Positions 18,322 to 27,084 of a stretch of 64,000 bases of DNA are shown here, one piece after another. The position numbers were made by a program, and so were the translations under genes. The notes beneath the pieces were generated by a model. The model made no database searches. It saw only the letters and a program-made list of their open reading frames with translations, and had not been told where the DNA came from. The stretch's first letter is position 1. The number at the start of each line of letters is the position of its first letter. Origin of the DNA: Deltaproteobacteria bacterium (GTDB taxonomy: Bacteria > Desulfobacterota > Desulfomonilia > UBA1062); assembly GCA_015486075.1 (NCBI GenBank), contig WFSG01000005.1, positions 124,001 to 188,000 of the forward strand, in the 5' to 3' direction.

Positions 18322-19580
18322 GCTATAAGGTTATCCTCTTTTCCAGAAGCTTCTTGGATTAAAGCCTTCTTTAATGATGGCATATACGGACCTAGTGCCT
18401 CTAGGTTGTCCTGTACCACTTGATATAGCCATGCTGTGCCCCTAACCGATGTCTCTTTATCAAGATTTTTTATGGCATCTATATAATCGATTCCCTTTCT
18501 GGCCTTTTCTTCAGGATTGAATGCCTTAAGAAATTCATGCATCAGTCTGTTTGCTCGTGCTGAGTGGGTCTCCTTGTCTAATAAGCCGATCACCTGATCT
18601 ACATCTTGCAAGAGATTATCTCCTTGTATATTTTTTCTTTCGCTCGCGTCCCTAGTGGCTAAGAACTTTATAAGCCTTTTCAATCTTTCAGACTTGGCAA
18701 TATCCAGTATCATAAGGGCGTTAGTGATAATCTTATCGCCCATGGGCTTTGCCTGGAAGAAAGGTCTTCTTGCATTGGAATACCATTGCCTTAGCGCGAT
18801 CAGGTTCGCTATGTATAGAACGTTATTAAACAATACCCTTTTCATCCTTTTTGGGGAGTAGGTGGTGAGATCTTTCGAGAATTCCCTGTTGGCTGTACTT
18901 ACGAGCTGGTTCTGCTTTAGGACATCGTTTCTCAATATGGATCCTGCGCTTGAGACGGTTCCAAATGCTATCCTGGTTGGTCCTACAATGCCACCCTGGC
19001 CACCTAAAAATATGCGTGGCTCTTTTAACATTACACCCCTTGGTACATCCCCTATAAGGGATGGGGTTGCCTTCTGACCGTCTGGCGAAAAGTTGAAGTG
19101 AATAAAGGAACTACCTATCTCTGTATGATCGTCTGGTCCCGTGCCCCCAGCCACCAAGCAGTCGCACAGATTTATCAGGCTGCCGAGTGTAACATAGGGC
19201 ATTAAAATGGTCTGCTTCAGTCCTACTGCATGTGCTGCTTTTACCTGTTCCTCAACTATGCAGGCCTCCCTGACATGTGCTGGCATACCCATGGTGGACC
19301 CTGATAAGAATACTGAGTTCCTGAAATATCCACCCTTCAACTCTACTCCGGAATCAAGTATACAATTCTCAATGGTTACGGGACCCTCGAGGCCGAGCTC
19401 TACACCTGGCGCAATTACGGTGTCTTTTCCTCTGATCCTTGAACCAGGGTATATAATTGTATCCTTGCCGGATATGTTATCCAGGTTCACTTCTGGGGAT
19501 ATCCATGTGTTATTAGGTGCAACAATCTTTGCACCCTTGCGGATGAGTTGTTCTATCCGGCGGTCCATAATGAAATTCAT
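18318..19580 (-). CDS. Left-handed beta-helix protein (GlmU C-domain-like) coupled to glmM
   Basis: A 420-residue protein whose first ~230 residues read as hexapeptide repeats of a left-handed beta-helix (for example ISPEVNLDNISGKDTI, YPGSRIRGKDTVI, APGVELGL, IENCILDSGVEL), as in the acetyltransferase half of GlmU. No nucleotidyltransferase domain is present. The remaining ~190 residues are helical and unfamiliar. The ATGA overlap with glmM argues for a role in UDP-GlcNAc or another nucleotide-sugar step, but whether it has acetyltransferase activity is not decidable here. An in-frame ATG at 19568 is an alternative start. Neither start has a clear ribosome site close by; AAGG is 12 nt upstream of the first. 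Confidence 0.75.
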   Translation of the reverse strand: MNFIMDRRIEQLIRKGAKIVAPNNTWISPEVNLDNISGKDTIIYPGSRIRGKDTVIAPGVELGLEGPVTIENCILDSGVELKGGYFRNSVFLSGSTMGMPAHVREACIVEEQVKAAHAVGLKQTILMPYVTLGSLINLCDCLVAGGTGPDDHTEIGSSFIHFNFSPDGQKATPSLIGDVPRGVMLKEPRIFLGGQGGIVGPTRIAFGTVSSAGSILRNDVLKQNQLVSTANREFSKDLTTYSPKRMKRVLFNNVLYIANLIALRQWYSNARRPFFQAKPMGDKIITNALMILDIAKSERLKRLIKFLATRDASERKNIQGDNLLQDVDQVIGLLDKETHSARANRLMHEFLKAFNPEEKARKGIDYIDAIKNLDKETSVRGTAWLYQVVQDNLEALGPYMPSLKKALIQEASGKEDNLIA

Positions 19581-19637
19581 ATACTAGAAAGCCTTCGCCC
19601 GATGCAAACACAAAAAATAAGGTCTTTACTGGAAGTT

Positions 19638-22283
19638 TCAGGAAGGTCTGCCACGGGCTTTTGGTTTTGTGGTCTCTAAGAACCTTTTTGCAAATTCAAT
19701 CGCCTCTTTTGCGTCCTTTATTTCTCCATTCAGTCCCTTTTCCTTTATTGTATTTAAACAATCACCTAGGTCCTTACTTTCCCTGAAGCCTATGGAGATG
19801 AGGTCCTTACCTGTTACAGGTGGCTTGTAGTTACGCCAGGTCGTAATGTAGGAGGATATCATCTTTTTTACTACAGGGCTTTTTGTCCTTGCCATTGCGT
19901 AAAGTATGTCGGCTATCTCCTTGTTCTCAAGGAGCCGTACCACCCATGACGGGCTCTTGGGACTTTTTTTTGCAAATTCCTTAAGAATGGCTAGCACGGT
20001 CTCACGCGAGGCAAGCAGTCTCCTTATCTCACGTGGTTCAAGCCCCAATGATGTTAGTAGAGAGATTGCTCTTGATGATTTTACGCTTCCTATGAGTGCC
20101 AGAATGTAGAGGGTCCAGCTCTGTACTGCTTCATGAGTGTAAAGCAAGTTGAACCAGGTGAGAGTTTCCCTGATACTTGAAAACAGATCTTTCTTTGAGC
20201 TATTGAAATCGAGGTAAGGATGTATGGCATTAAGTATCCCCAGTTCTCTTAGTCTTGTCATGCAGGGTATAGGGTCTTTCTCTGAGAGGATCTGGGTTAA
20301 TTCGTGGAATATGCGCCTACTTGATACCTCTTTTAAGAAGCCTGCTTTTATGGCTGATTGAACAAGAGATTGTGTTTGCTTGCCAAGGGAAAAGCCAAAA
20401 CGTTGTTCAAACCTTATTGCCCTAAGGATCCTTGACGGGTCTTCCACGAAGCTCAAGGAGTGGAGGACCCTGATACGTCTTTCCTTCAGATCCCTCTGTG
20501 CCCCGAAGTAATCCACTAATTCCCCGAATCTTTGGGGGTTGAGGGCTATTGCCATGGTGTTTATGGTAAAGTCTCTCCTGTACAGGTCGAGTTTCAATGT
20601 TGATTCCTCCACCTGAGGAAGGTCACCCGGGTAGTTGTAGTATTCTAGCCTAGCTGTGGCAATGTCTATATGTCTATGGCCCTTCAAGGTTATCACAGCT
20701 GTCTTGAACTTATCATGACACGCAACCCTTGCATTGAGGCTTTTCGATAGTGCCTTGGCAAAGGAGATGCCATCCCCTTCCACAACCAAGTCAATATCTA
20801 GATTGTCAATTCTCAATAGCATGTCCCTTACAATTCCTCCCACAAGGTACACGTTGAATCCCTTTGAGTCAGCCAGTTCACCGGCATCTATAAGCATATT
20901 ATAAAGATCCTGCGGTAACCTTTCCTTAAGGATATTCTTTACAGGTTTGGTCCGTGATGCAGGGTATGCTGAACCCTCTATCCGTGTCATCTTATCATGC
21001 ATTACCCTTAGTAGGTCTGTCCTGGTTATCACACCTTCAACGCTAGTGCCTGATGTGACAGGAAGTAGCCTCTGGTTTTCGTCTATTATTATCTTTCTTA
21101 TATCCCATACCGCGGCGTCGGGATGCACGGATTTTATGTCTCGGATCATGTATTCCTTGACAGGAAAATCGCCAAGCCCGTGCGCCAGCGCCCTGGATAC
21201 TATCTGCCTCGTTATTATACCCGCTATTCTTCTACCAGTGGTTGTAACAACCACTGCATTTATATTGTACCTGTTCAGGATTTGCCTGGCATATTCCATG
21301 GTTGTGTTGACCATGATAGATTTTACAGGAAAAGTCATTATATCCCTTGCTGTAATCAATGGCTTTGTCTCTTTTTCTAGTATATGTATAAGCCTCTGTT
21401 CTGTCTGCTCAAGTGTAATGCCTTTTACGGTTGCTGCTGCAGCTGTTGGGTGCCCTCCACCTCCAAAATGTTCGCTTATCTTGGCCGTGTTGACCTGGGG
21501 GGAGGAACTTCTTGCAACTAGGTATATCCTGTCGCCCATAAGCCCGAGAGCGAAAACAGCATCTGGCGAATGCATGTCCAAGAGGTTGTGCACCAGCATG
21601 GCAAAGTCGCCCACGTAAACGTAGGATATGCATTTAGTTACGAGGATCTTGCTGCCGTTTATTATGAGGGTGTAGGCATTCTTTATGAGCTGGTCTAGTA
21701 TATCTACCTGCTCTGGTGTAAGAGTTTTGGAGATGGTTCTAGAGACCTGCTTCAGATCAGCACCCCATTTTAGTAGTTCACCCATGGCCATGCAGTCTTC
21801 AGGTCTGGTAGATGGGTACAAAAGAGAGCCAGTATCCTCGTATATACCTATGGCCATGATGGTTGCCTCCTCGGGACTTGGTACTATGCCTTTTTGCTTT
21901 AGAAAACGTATCATGAGAGTAGTATTTGCACCTAGCTCTTGGCTGTAATCTATATCTGTGGTTATGTCATCAGGTGAGGGGGGGTGATGATCGTATACAA
22001 TTACCTTGACCTCGCCTCTTTTAACTATGGAAGAGAACACTCCAATCCTGGAGAGCTGCTTGGTATCCACGAGTATAATCTTTTTTATATCATCCAGGTT
22101 AATATCTTTTAGGTTGAATATATCAAGTTTTTTTGCCAGCTCGCTGTGACTAAGATAGTCTCGCAAGCCCTTTTCTTGGGATCCAGGGAAAACAAGCTTT
22201 GCCCGTGGGTGAAGCAGCTTTGCACAGATCATGGATGCAAATGCATCGAAGTCTGTATTGAGGTGAGTTGTGATTACTTCCAT
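19638..22283 (-). CDS. DHH phosphoesterase - CBS pair - poly(A) polymerase/CCA transferase fusion
   Basis: An 881-residue fusion. About 1-300 is a DHH/DHHA1 phosphoesterase (THLNTDFDAFASM, VYDHHPPSPDD, GGGGHPTAAAATV); about 310-430 holds two CBS domains; about 440-700 is the class II nucleotidyltransferase head (VYLVGGIVRDMLLRIDNLDID with the catalytic DxD, then DLYRRDFTINTMAI and EDPSRILRAIRF); the C-terminus is the helical tRNA-binding tail. Such fusions are annotated as tRNA nucleotidyltransferases in deltaproteobacteria; they may add only A or the full CCA. The tRNA in this window already encodes CCA, so a repair or A-adding role is plausible. AAGGAGG 5 nt before the ATG fixes the start. 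Confidence 0.92.
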   Translation of the reverse strand: MEVITTHLNTDFDAFASMICAKLLHPRAKLVFPGSQEKGLRDYLSHSELAKKLDIFNLKDINLDDIKKIILVDTKQLSRIGVFSSIVKRGEVKVIVYDHHPPSPDDITTDIDYSQELGANTTLMIRFLKQKGIVPSPEEATIMAIGIYEDTGSLLYPSTRPEDCMAMGELLKWGADLKQVSRTISKTLTPEQVDILDQLIKNAYTLIINGSKILVTKCISYVYVGDFAMLVHNLLDMHSPDAVFALGLMGDRIYLVARSSSPQVNTAKISEHFGGGGHPTAAAATVKGITLEQTEQRLIHILEKETKPLITARDIMTFPVKSIMVNTTMEYARQILNRYNINAVVVTTTGRRIAGIITRQIVSRALAHGLGDFPVKEYMIRDIKSVHPDAAVWDIRKIIIDENQRLLPVTSGTSVEGVITRTDLLRVMHDKMTRIEGSAYPASRTKPVKNILKERLPQDLYNMLIDAGELADSKGFNVYLVGGIVRDMLLRIDNLDIDLVVEGDGISFAKALSKSLNARVACHDKFKTAVITLKGHRHIDIATARLEYYNYPGDLPQVEESTLKLDLYRRDFTINTMAIALNPQRFGELVDYFGAQRDLKERRIRVLHSLSFVEDPSRILRAIRFEQRFGFSLGKQTQSLVQSAIKAGFLKEVSSRRIFHELTQILSEKDPIPCMTRLRELGILNAIHPYLDFNSSKKDLFSSIRETLTWFNLLYTHEAVQSWTLYILALIGSVKSSRAISLLTSLGLEPREIRRLLASRETVLAILKEFAKKSPKSPSWVVRLLENKEIADILYAMARTKSPVVKKMISSYITTWRNYKPPVTGKDLISIGFRESKDLGDCLNTIKEKGLNGEIKDAKEAIEFAKRFLETTKPKARGRPS

Positions 22284-22299
22284 GTGCCTCCTTGGCCAA

Positions 22300-22361
22300 G
22301 GGCATCCTGTCGCCTATGCCCATCGGCAGTTTTCGTGAGTCCCAGGACACTAATCATTATA
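22300..22361 (-). promoter_or_regulatory. Possible promoter and leader stem-loop of the DHH-CBS-PAP gene
   Basis: On the minus strand a perfect TATAAT (22356-22361) with only a poor -35 is followed by a leader carrying a GGGCAT-N10-ATGCCC stem-loop (22300-22321) about 5 nt before the AAGGAGG ribosome site, close enough to influence initiation. Confidence 0.35.
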
Positions 22362-22408
22362 GTATGAAAACGATAAGACGTACAGGGCACAATGGGAAGC
22401 CCTTTACT

Positions 22409-23389
22409 TTAAGATATGAGCCTTTCGCATGCATTGTACACTGCATCTGCTTCAAGCCCTTCCAGGCATTTTCTATGCCTGCATGGTTTTAGATAGCAAG
22501 GTACGCATTCAAGATCTTCTCTTCTCACAACGATACTTTTCTTGTTTTGAGGCCCTACGTAAAAGGGATCTGTGGGCCCAAATATACCCACAGTAGGTAT
22601 GTCTAAAGCAGACGCTAGATGCATGATGCCCGAGTCTATACCCACGAAAATGTCTGCATTTTTGAGTAGGGCTAGTACCTGTCCAAGACCAAGTTTGCCT
22701 GAGAGGTTAATCACTTGCACGTCCTTCCCAATCTCTAAGGTCTTTTGCCTGATATCTTCATTTACAATCCATTCATCCTTTGCTCCCACGATAATAGACG
22801 AAATCCCTTTTTTATAGAGTCTAGATATAACCTCGGCAAAGCCCTCAGCCTTCCATGCCTTTGCCTGCCTTCTCCTGGATGTGCCTGGGGATATTACTGC
22901 ATAGCGTTGAGGCAAATCACGTTTGTCTATGTCATTGTTACTTGCTCTCAGCAGCCCTACGTAATTGTTCTTTTTGATCACTATGCCAAGGGCCTTTAAT
23001 AGCCTTGCGTTGTTATACCATGAATTGTGACCTTCTGTGGTCACCTTTACGTCCAGCAACAGGTCAAGGCCTTTACGCCTAAAGCCTGCTTTCATTCTAG
23101 ATTTACTCATGGCAGTCATCAGGAGAGCTGCTTCTGACCTTGCTAGGCATATCACTAGATCGTACTGGGTCTTCCTCAGTTTTAAGAGTGTGCGTATATC
23201 GTTTGAAATGCCTACTGGCCTAGGGATGATCGTGTTTACAAGGGGGCTCTCTTTTAATAGGTCTTGCAAGTAAGGCCGTAGAACTGAATGTACAACAGCA
23301 GTAGGATAATTATCGCGTAATGCTTGCAAAAGAGGCAGGGAAAAGACCAAGTCGCCAATTTGGTTTAGATGTATAACGCATATCTTCAT
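22409..23389 (-). CDS. Glycosyltransferase family 9 (heptosyltransferase-like)
   Basis: GT-B glycosyltransferase of the ADP-heptose:LPS group. Seen: MKICVIHLNQIGDLVFSLPLLQ at the N-terminus, SPGTSRRRQAKAWKAEGF for the phosphate loop, GIDSGIMHLASALDIPTVGIFGPTDP for the nucleotide-sugar site, and a C-terminal cluster ECVPCYLKPCRHRKC with four cysteines as in many family 9 members. I start at the ATG at 23389, where the family normally begins; an in-frame ATG at 23419 would overlap the upstream radical SAM gene by 20 nt. It probably adds a heptose or related sugar to the LPS core or another glycan. Confidence 0.88.
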   Translation of the reverse strand: MKICVIHLNQIGDLVFSLPLLQALRDNYPTAVVHSVLRPYLQDLLKESPLVNTIIPRPVGISNDIRTLLKLRKTQYDLVICLARSEAALLMTAMSKSRMKAGFRRKGLDLLLDVKVTTEGHNSWYNNARLLKALGIVIKKNNYVGLLRASNNDIDKRDLPQRYAVISPGTSRRRQAKAWKAEGFAEVISRLYKKGISSIIVGAKDEWIVNEDIRQKTLEIGKDVQVINLSGKLGLGQVLALLKNADIFVGIDSGIMHLASALDIPTVGIFGPTDPFYVGPQNKKSIVVRREDLECVPCYLKPCRHRKCLEGLEADAVYNACERLIS

Positions 23390-23399
23390 GTTAAGCAAA

Positions 23400-24605
23400 T
23401 CAGAGGAAGAAATTATCATCCTCTAGTGTCTCAAGCGTGTCCACATCATTGCCTGATTCAATGAAATCTTCTATCCACCAGTTTACATGGTGATAAAAGC
23501 ATGCTACCTCTGAGCACTCCTTGCTTGCATCAAACTCCAGTATGGATTTCTCAAGCCTATGAAGACTTTCTTCCAGTTTTATCTGATCTGAGTATCCATT
23601 TGAAGGACCGATCAATGCAGTTTCCACGCCCCTAAATGCCGTGCATAGATAGATACCGAAAGGTGATAGCACGGTCCTGAAAAACTGCATGTGACAAGTC
23701 CTAGGCTGTCTTTCAAGTTCTCCAACGCTATTTGAAAGCATGGCCCTTAGGTTTACACTCTCCAATACCTTGGGATGTTTTCCGGATTTAACATGTTCAA
23801 GTCCCCTTGTAATATCGGATGCAACCTGGGCGAGTCTCTTTCTGTCCCTATCATCCACAAGGGCCTCTTTCTTGGAATCTTCGAGCCTTACTAGGCATGG
23901 TTTGAATGAGATGAAGTCAAAACCGTATTCATGTGCAAGCGATGCCGCTTTTGCCATCTGGTCTATGTTTGAGACTAGCTCGTGGCCGTTCATGTGTATA
24001 CCTGGCCACACGATAACAAACGAGTAACCTAGCGATATGTTTCTGTTTGCTTGTTTTAGCATCCTTGCGTCTTCCAGTATACCTTTAAGGGTCACGTTCT
24101 TTGGAGGCCTGTGCGATGCAGCGAACGTCTCTTCGTTTGCCGAATCAAGAGAGAGCCTTACCCAGTCACCCTTCTCAAAGATCTCTGCCACGCGTATGAG
24201 GCGTTTTAGGTTGGATCCATTTGTGGCTACTCCAAGCTGAAGGCCCTTTTGTTTTATGTAGGTGGCTATTTCCTCGAAGTCCTTGTGCATGGTGGGTTCT
24301 CCACCGCCTATGAGTATAATTGATAGAAGCCCGTTTTTTTCAAGGGTATCTATACTTTTCTTTATGGTTTTGGTGTCTAGGGAATATGCCTTGTGTATGA
24401 TTCCAGAATCTACACAATGTGGACATGCAAAATTGCATGCAGAGGTGAGGTCCATGTTTATGGACACAGGGGCCCATAGGGGAATACTCCCACCAGAACC
24501 CGAGTTTCTTATGCCCCTCTGCCATTCAATATATTCCTTTAACCTTCTTATGGTTGATGCCTGCCTCAGTTTTGCGCTGAAATCGAATTCCTTATCCTTT
24601 AGCAT
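23400..24605 (-). CDS. Radical SAM protein with C-terminal cysteines
   Basis: A 401-residue radical SAM enzyme. The cluster motif is CNFACPHC (CxxxCxxC) at about residue 57, followed by the GGGEPTMHKDF and VATNGSNL AdoMet motifs and LSLDSANEETF. The C-terminal part carries further cysteines (RTCHMQFF, GIYLCTAF, KECSEVACFYHH), which may bind an auxiliary iron-sulfur cluster as in SPASM proteins. Substrate unknown. It overlaps the upstream oxidoreductase by 7 nt and directly precedes a glycosyltransferase, so modification of a sugar or surface glycan is the simplest guess. Confidence 0.85.
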   Translation of the reverse strand: MLKDKEFDFSAKLRQASTIRRLKEYIEWQRGIRNSGSGGSIPLWAPVSINMDLTSACNFACPHCVDSGIIHKAYSLDTKTIKKSIDTLEKNGLLSIILIGGGEPTMHKDFEEIATYIKQKGLQLGVATNGSNLKRLIRVAEIFEKGDWVRLSLDSANEETFAASHRPPKNVTLKGILEDARMLKQANRNISLGYSFVIVWPGIHMNGHELVSNIDQMAKAASLAHEYGFDFISFKPCLVRLEDSKKEALVDDRDRKRLAQVASDITRGLEHVKSGKHPKVLESVNLRAMLSNSVGELERQPRTCHMQFFRTVLSPFGIYLCTAFRGVETALIGPSNGYSDQIKLEESLHRLEKSILEFDASKECSEVACFYHHVNWWIEDFIESGNDVDTLETLEDDNFFL

Positions 24606-25507
24606 TGTGTCCCCTCTTCGTAGATATGGTTTAGCATGCTTGTTGTGGCAAGTATATGTTCCTTTCCCACAACCGGCTCTGTTTTTCTATGGCATGAGCG
24701 GATGAAATTCTCGATCGATTTTTTAAGCGGGTCTTCTATATCAACAGCCCTTTTTCCGTACATTAGTTGTATACTATAATCTTCCATGTCCACAATACGT
24801 CTTACGATCTTGCCATCAAAACCAAAGGCCATAGGTCTTGGCTGGCTGTCCTGCCTTACCATGAGAATTGATGCTTTGCAAATCACTTCTTTAGCAAGGT
24901 AATCAAAGCTCACGTTAATCTTGTCTTTATGGTTGTGTACATCTATGTTTCTTATCTCTGCGTTGCCTAGCACTTCGTAAAGTATGCTCAGACAGTGAGG
25001 TATGGCGTCGGGTATCATGAAAGACCCTGATGCAGCTGGACATAGGTGCATGAAGAAGCTCCTTGGTTTTTTTATGTGCCCGCAGAGACCAAAGTAGTCA
25101 GGGAGAGCGAACACCCACTGTGAGTTCATGGCAATTGTTATACCTCTTTCGCTGCACTCCTTAAGTATTGATTCAAGAAAAGGCATGTCAACCGGCCAGA
25201 TTAAGGGTTTTTCACAGAACACGTTTAAACCCTTTCTAATGCATGTCTTAAGGTAAGATTTGTGGGTCTCTGCTGGTGATGTAATTGCAACTGCGTCGAT
25301 ATTTTTTATACTGTCGATATCATCTATAGTTCTAAGGGGTTCGGCATGTATGCCATGGGTAGCAAGTAGGCTTGACGCCATAAGTGATGATTGGGGATTG
25401 GATCCCAGGGTGGCTACGACCTCAGCACCTAATGCTTGGAAGTACCTGGCCGTGTACTGTCCTATGCCATTTCGCGTTCTACCGGCACCTATGATACATA
25501 TCTTCAT
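24599..25507 (-). CDS. Gfo/Idh/MocA-family oxidoreductase
   Basis: NAD(P)-dependent dehydrogenase-like protein of 302 residues. The Rossmann motif GAGRTRNGIGQYTARYF opens it, AITSPAETHKSYL and the family Lys motif CEKPLIWP follow. A C-terminal domain consistent with Gfo/Idh completes it. Family members oxidise or epimerise sugars and nucleotide sugars; the specific substrate cannot be read. First gene of a three-gene cassette with a radical SAM enzyme and a family 9 glycosyltransferase. No Shine-Dalgarno precedes the ATG; the best -10 box ends 6 nt before it. Confidence 0.85.
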   Translation of the reverse strand: MKICIIGAGRTRNGIGQYTARYFQALGAEVVATLGSNPQSSLMASSLLATHGIHAEPLRTIDDIDSIKNIDAVAITSPAETHKSYLKTCIRKGLNVFCEKPLIWPVDMPFLESILKECSERGITIAMNSQWVFALPDYFGLCGHIKKPRSFFMHLCPAASGSFMIPDAIPHCLSILYEVLGNAEIRNIDVHNHKDKINVSFDYLAKEVICKASILMVRQDSQPRPMAFGFDGKIVRRIVDMEDYSIQLMYGKRAVDIEDPLKKSIENFIRSCHRKTEPVVGKEHILATTSMLNHIYEEGTQC

Positions 25508-25513
25508 GACTTA

Positions 25514-25542
25514 GCTATATCAATTTTTGTGTGTCACAACAA
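25514..25542 (-). promoter_or_regulatory. Promoter TTGTTG-N17-TATAGC before the oxidoreductase cassette
   Basis: Minus strand: -35-like TTGTTG (25537-25542), spacer 17, -10 TATAGC (25514-25519). Initiation would fall at or one base from the ATG at 25507, giving a leaderless transcript. Confidence 0.42.
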
Positions 25543-25687
25543 GTAGGCTTGGCTAAGGTTAGCTCGTCTCATTCAGCCTATGCATGGAAGCACAAATGGT
25601 GAAGTGAGATGGTGTCTAATTCCTATATACTTGATATTGCCTGAAATCCGTTGTAAGTTTGGTTTAGTGAGAATAGATTACACATGG

Positions 25688-26542
25688 ATGATTAATCGTT
25701 ATAAACTGTATATTCTTGACCAGAAAGGTCTATCTGAAGAGACATACAGAGCATATATGAATGATATTCAACAAGTGGTAGATTTTTTCGTAGAAAAAGG
25801 GGTGGATATACCAAGCCGTCAAGAGGTGCGTTCTTACATGTTACAAATGTACTCCCACTATGGCAAAAGTACGATAAACCGTAAGCTCAGTGCGATTAAA
25901 GGTTTTTATGACTTCATTGTCTCGAACTCTGACCTTGATACGAATCCGTTTGATTGTATTAGATCAATGAAGGCCCCAAAGGAACTTCCAACTTTTCTCA
26001 CCCCGGACGAAATAAGGGATCTCTTAGAGAAGACAGATAGCCCTAGGGATAAAGCAATACTTGAACTTATGTATTCTTCTGGTCTAAGGGTGGGCGAGGT
26101 GGAATCCCTTAACTGCTCGGATCTTGACCTTGAATCGCAGGTGATAAGGGTAACAGGCAAGGGCTCGAAGCAGAGAATAGTACCAGTTGGTCGCTACGCC
26201 ATAGATGCCCTAATGAAATATTTTCTCCACAGGGGCATAAAAGATCCTATATACGTGGATGAACCCATGTTTTTAAATAACAAGGGGAAAAGGCTTACAT
26301 CACGAAGCATACGGAGGATTGTGTACAAGTGGTCAACGAGAATGGCCATAGCAAGGCATGTCAGTCCTCACGTACTGAGGCATACGTTTGCAACGCATAT
26401 GCTAGATGCAGGGGCTGACCTTAGATCAATACAGGAGATGCTTGGACATGCAAGCCTTTCTACAACGCAAAGGTATATCCACGTGGGCATCGATCATCTA
26501 ATGAAGGTATACGATGCTTCGCATCCTAGGGCAAAGGGATGA
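25688..26542 (+). CDS. xerC: Tyrosine recombinase XerC/XerD
   Basis: Site-specific recombinase of the Xer group that resolves chromosome dimers at dif. From the ATG at 25688 it has 284 residues, the normal length; the open frame back to 25580 does not look like protein, and a GTG at 25667 is an alternative. The SAM-like N-terminal domain is followed by the catalytic set: Arg in [10 protein letters not shown], Lys in [23 protein letters not shown], then [16 protein letters not shown] with the second histidine and the nucleophilic tyrosine. It sits directly before hslV-hslU, the same order as codV-clpQ-clpY of Bacillus. XerC versus XerD cannot be told apart here. Confidence 0.9.
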   Translation: MINRYKLYILDQKGLSEETYRAYMNDIQQVVDFFVEKGVDIPSRQEVRSYMLQMYSHYGKSTINRKLSAIKGFYDFIVSNSDLDTNPFDCIRSMKAPKELPTFLTPDEIRDLLEKTDSPRDKAILELMYSSGLRVGEVESLNCSDLDLESQVIRVTGKGSKQRIVPVGRYAIDALMKYFLHRGIKDPIYVDEPMFLNNKGKRLTSRSIRRIVYKWSTRMAIARHVSPHVLRHTFATHMLDAGADLRSIQEMLGHASLSTTQRYIHVGIDHLMKVYDASHPRAKG

Positions 26543-26553
26543 TGGGAGGTAAT

Positions 26554-27084
26554 ATGGAAACAAGGGGCACCACCATATTGTGTGTAAGGAGAAATGGGCA
26601 TGTTGTGGTTGCCGGAGACGGGCAGGTTACCATGGGAGATGTTGTACTGAAGGGGAAGGCAAGGAAAGTAAGACGACTGCACGAAGACAAGGTGCTTGCA
26701 GGATTTGCAGGGTCTACCTCTGATGCATTTACCTTGTTCGAGAGGTTTGAGGCCAAGCTGAAGGAATACAGAGGTAACCTTACAAGGGCAGCTGTTGAGA
26801 TGGGTAAAGATTGGCGTACGGACAGGATCCTGAGGAGACTCGAGGCACTTATGATAGTTGCGGACAGTGAGAAGACATTTATAATCTCTGGCACCGGGGA
26901 TGTCGTGGAGCCGGACGACGATGTATGCGGCATAGGCTCTGGCGGTCAGTATGCAGTTGCCGCTGCAAAAGCGTTGGTGGCCAATACTGATTTGAATGCA
27001 AAGCAGATAGTTGAAAAGGCCATGGAAATTGCTTCTGATCTATGCATATACACAAATAAAAATTTTACTTTTGAGGAGCTTTGA
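26554..27084 (+). CDS. hslV: ATP-dependent protease peptidase subunit HslV
   Basis: Threonine protease of the HslUV complex. Starting at the ATG at 26554 (GGAGGT three bases upstream) gives [15 protein letters not shown], in which a short leader must be removed to expose the catalytic threonine, as in Bacillus Clp[10 protein letters not shown] and [16 protein letters not shown] are conserved. ATGs at 26539 and 26542 are also open and would add five or four residues. The gene follows xerC by 11 nt and overlaps the hslU start (TGATG). Confidence 0.95.
   Translation: METRGTTILCVRRNGHVVVAGDGQVTMGDVVLKGKARKVRRLHEDKVLAGFAGSTSDAFTLFERFEAKLKEYRGNLTRAAVEMGKDWRTDRILRRLEALMIVADSEKTFIISGTGDVVEPDDDVCGIGSGGQYAVAAAKALVANTDLNAKQIVEKAMEIASDLCIYTNKNFTFEEL

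Noticed and set aside
25580-25687. N-terminal extension of xerC
   Set aside because: The translated stretch is unlike Xer proteins, while 25688 gives the normal length.
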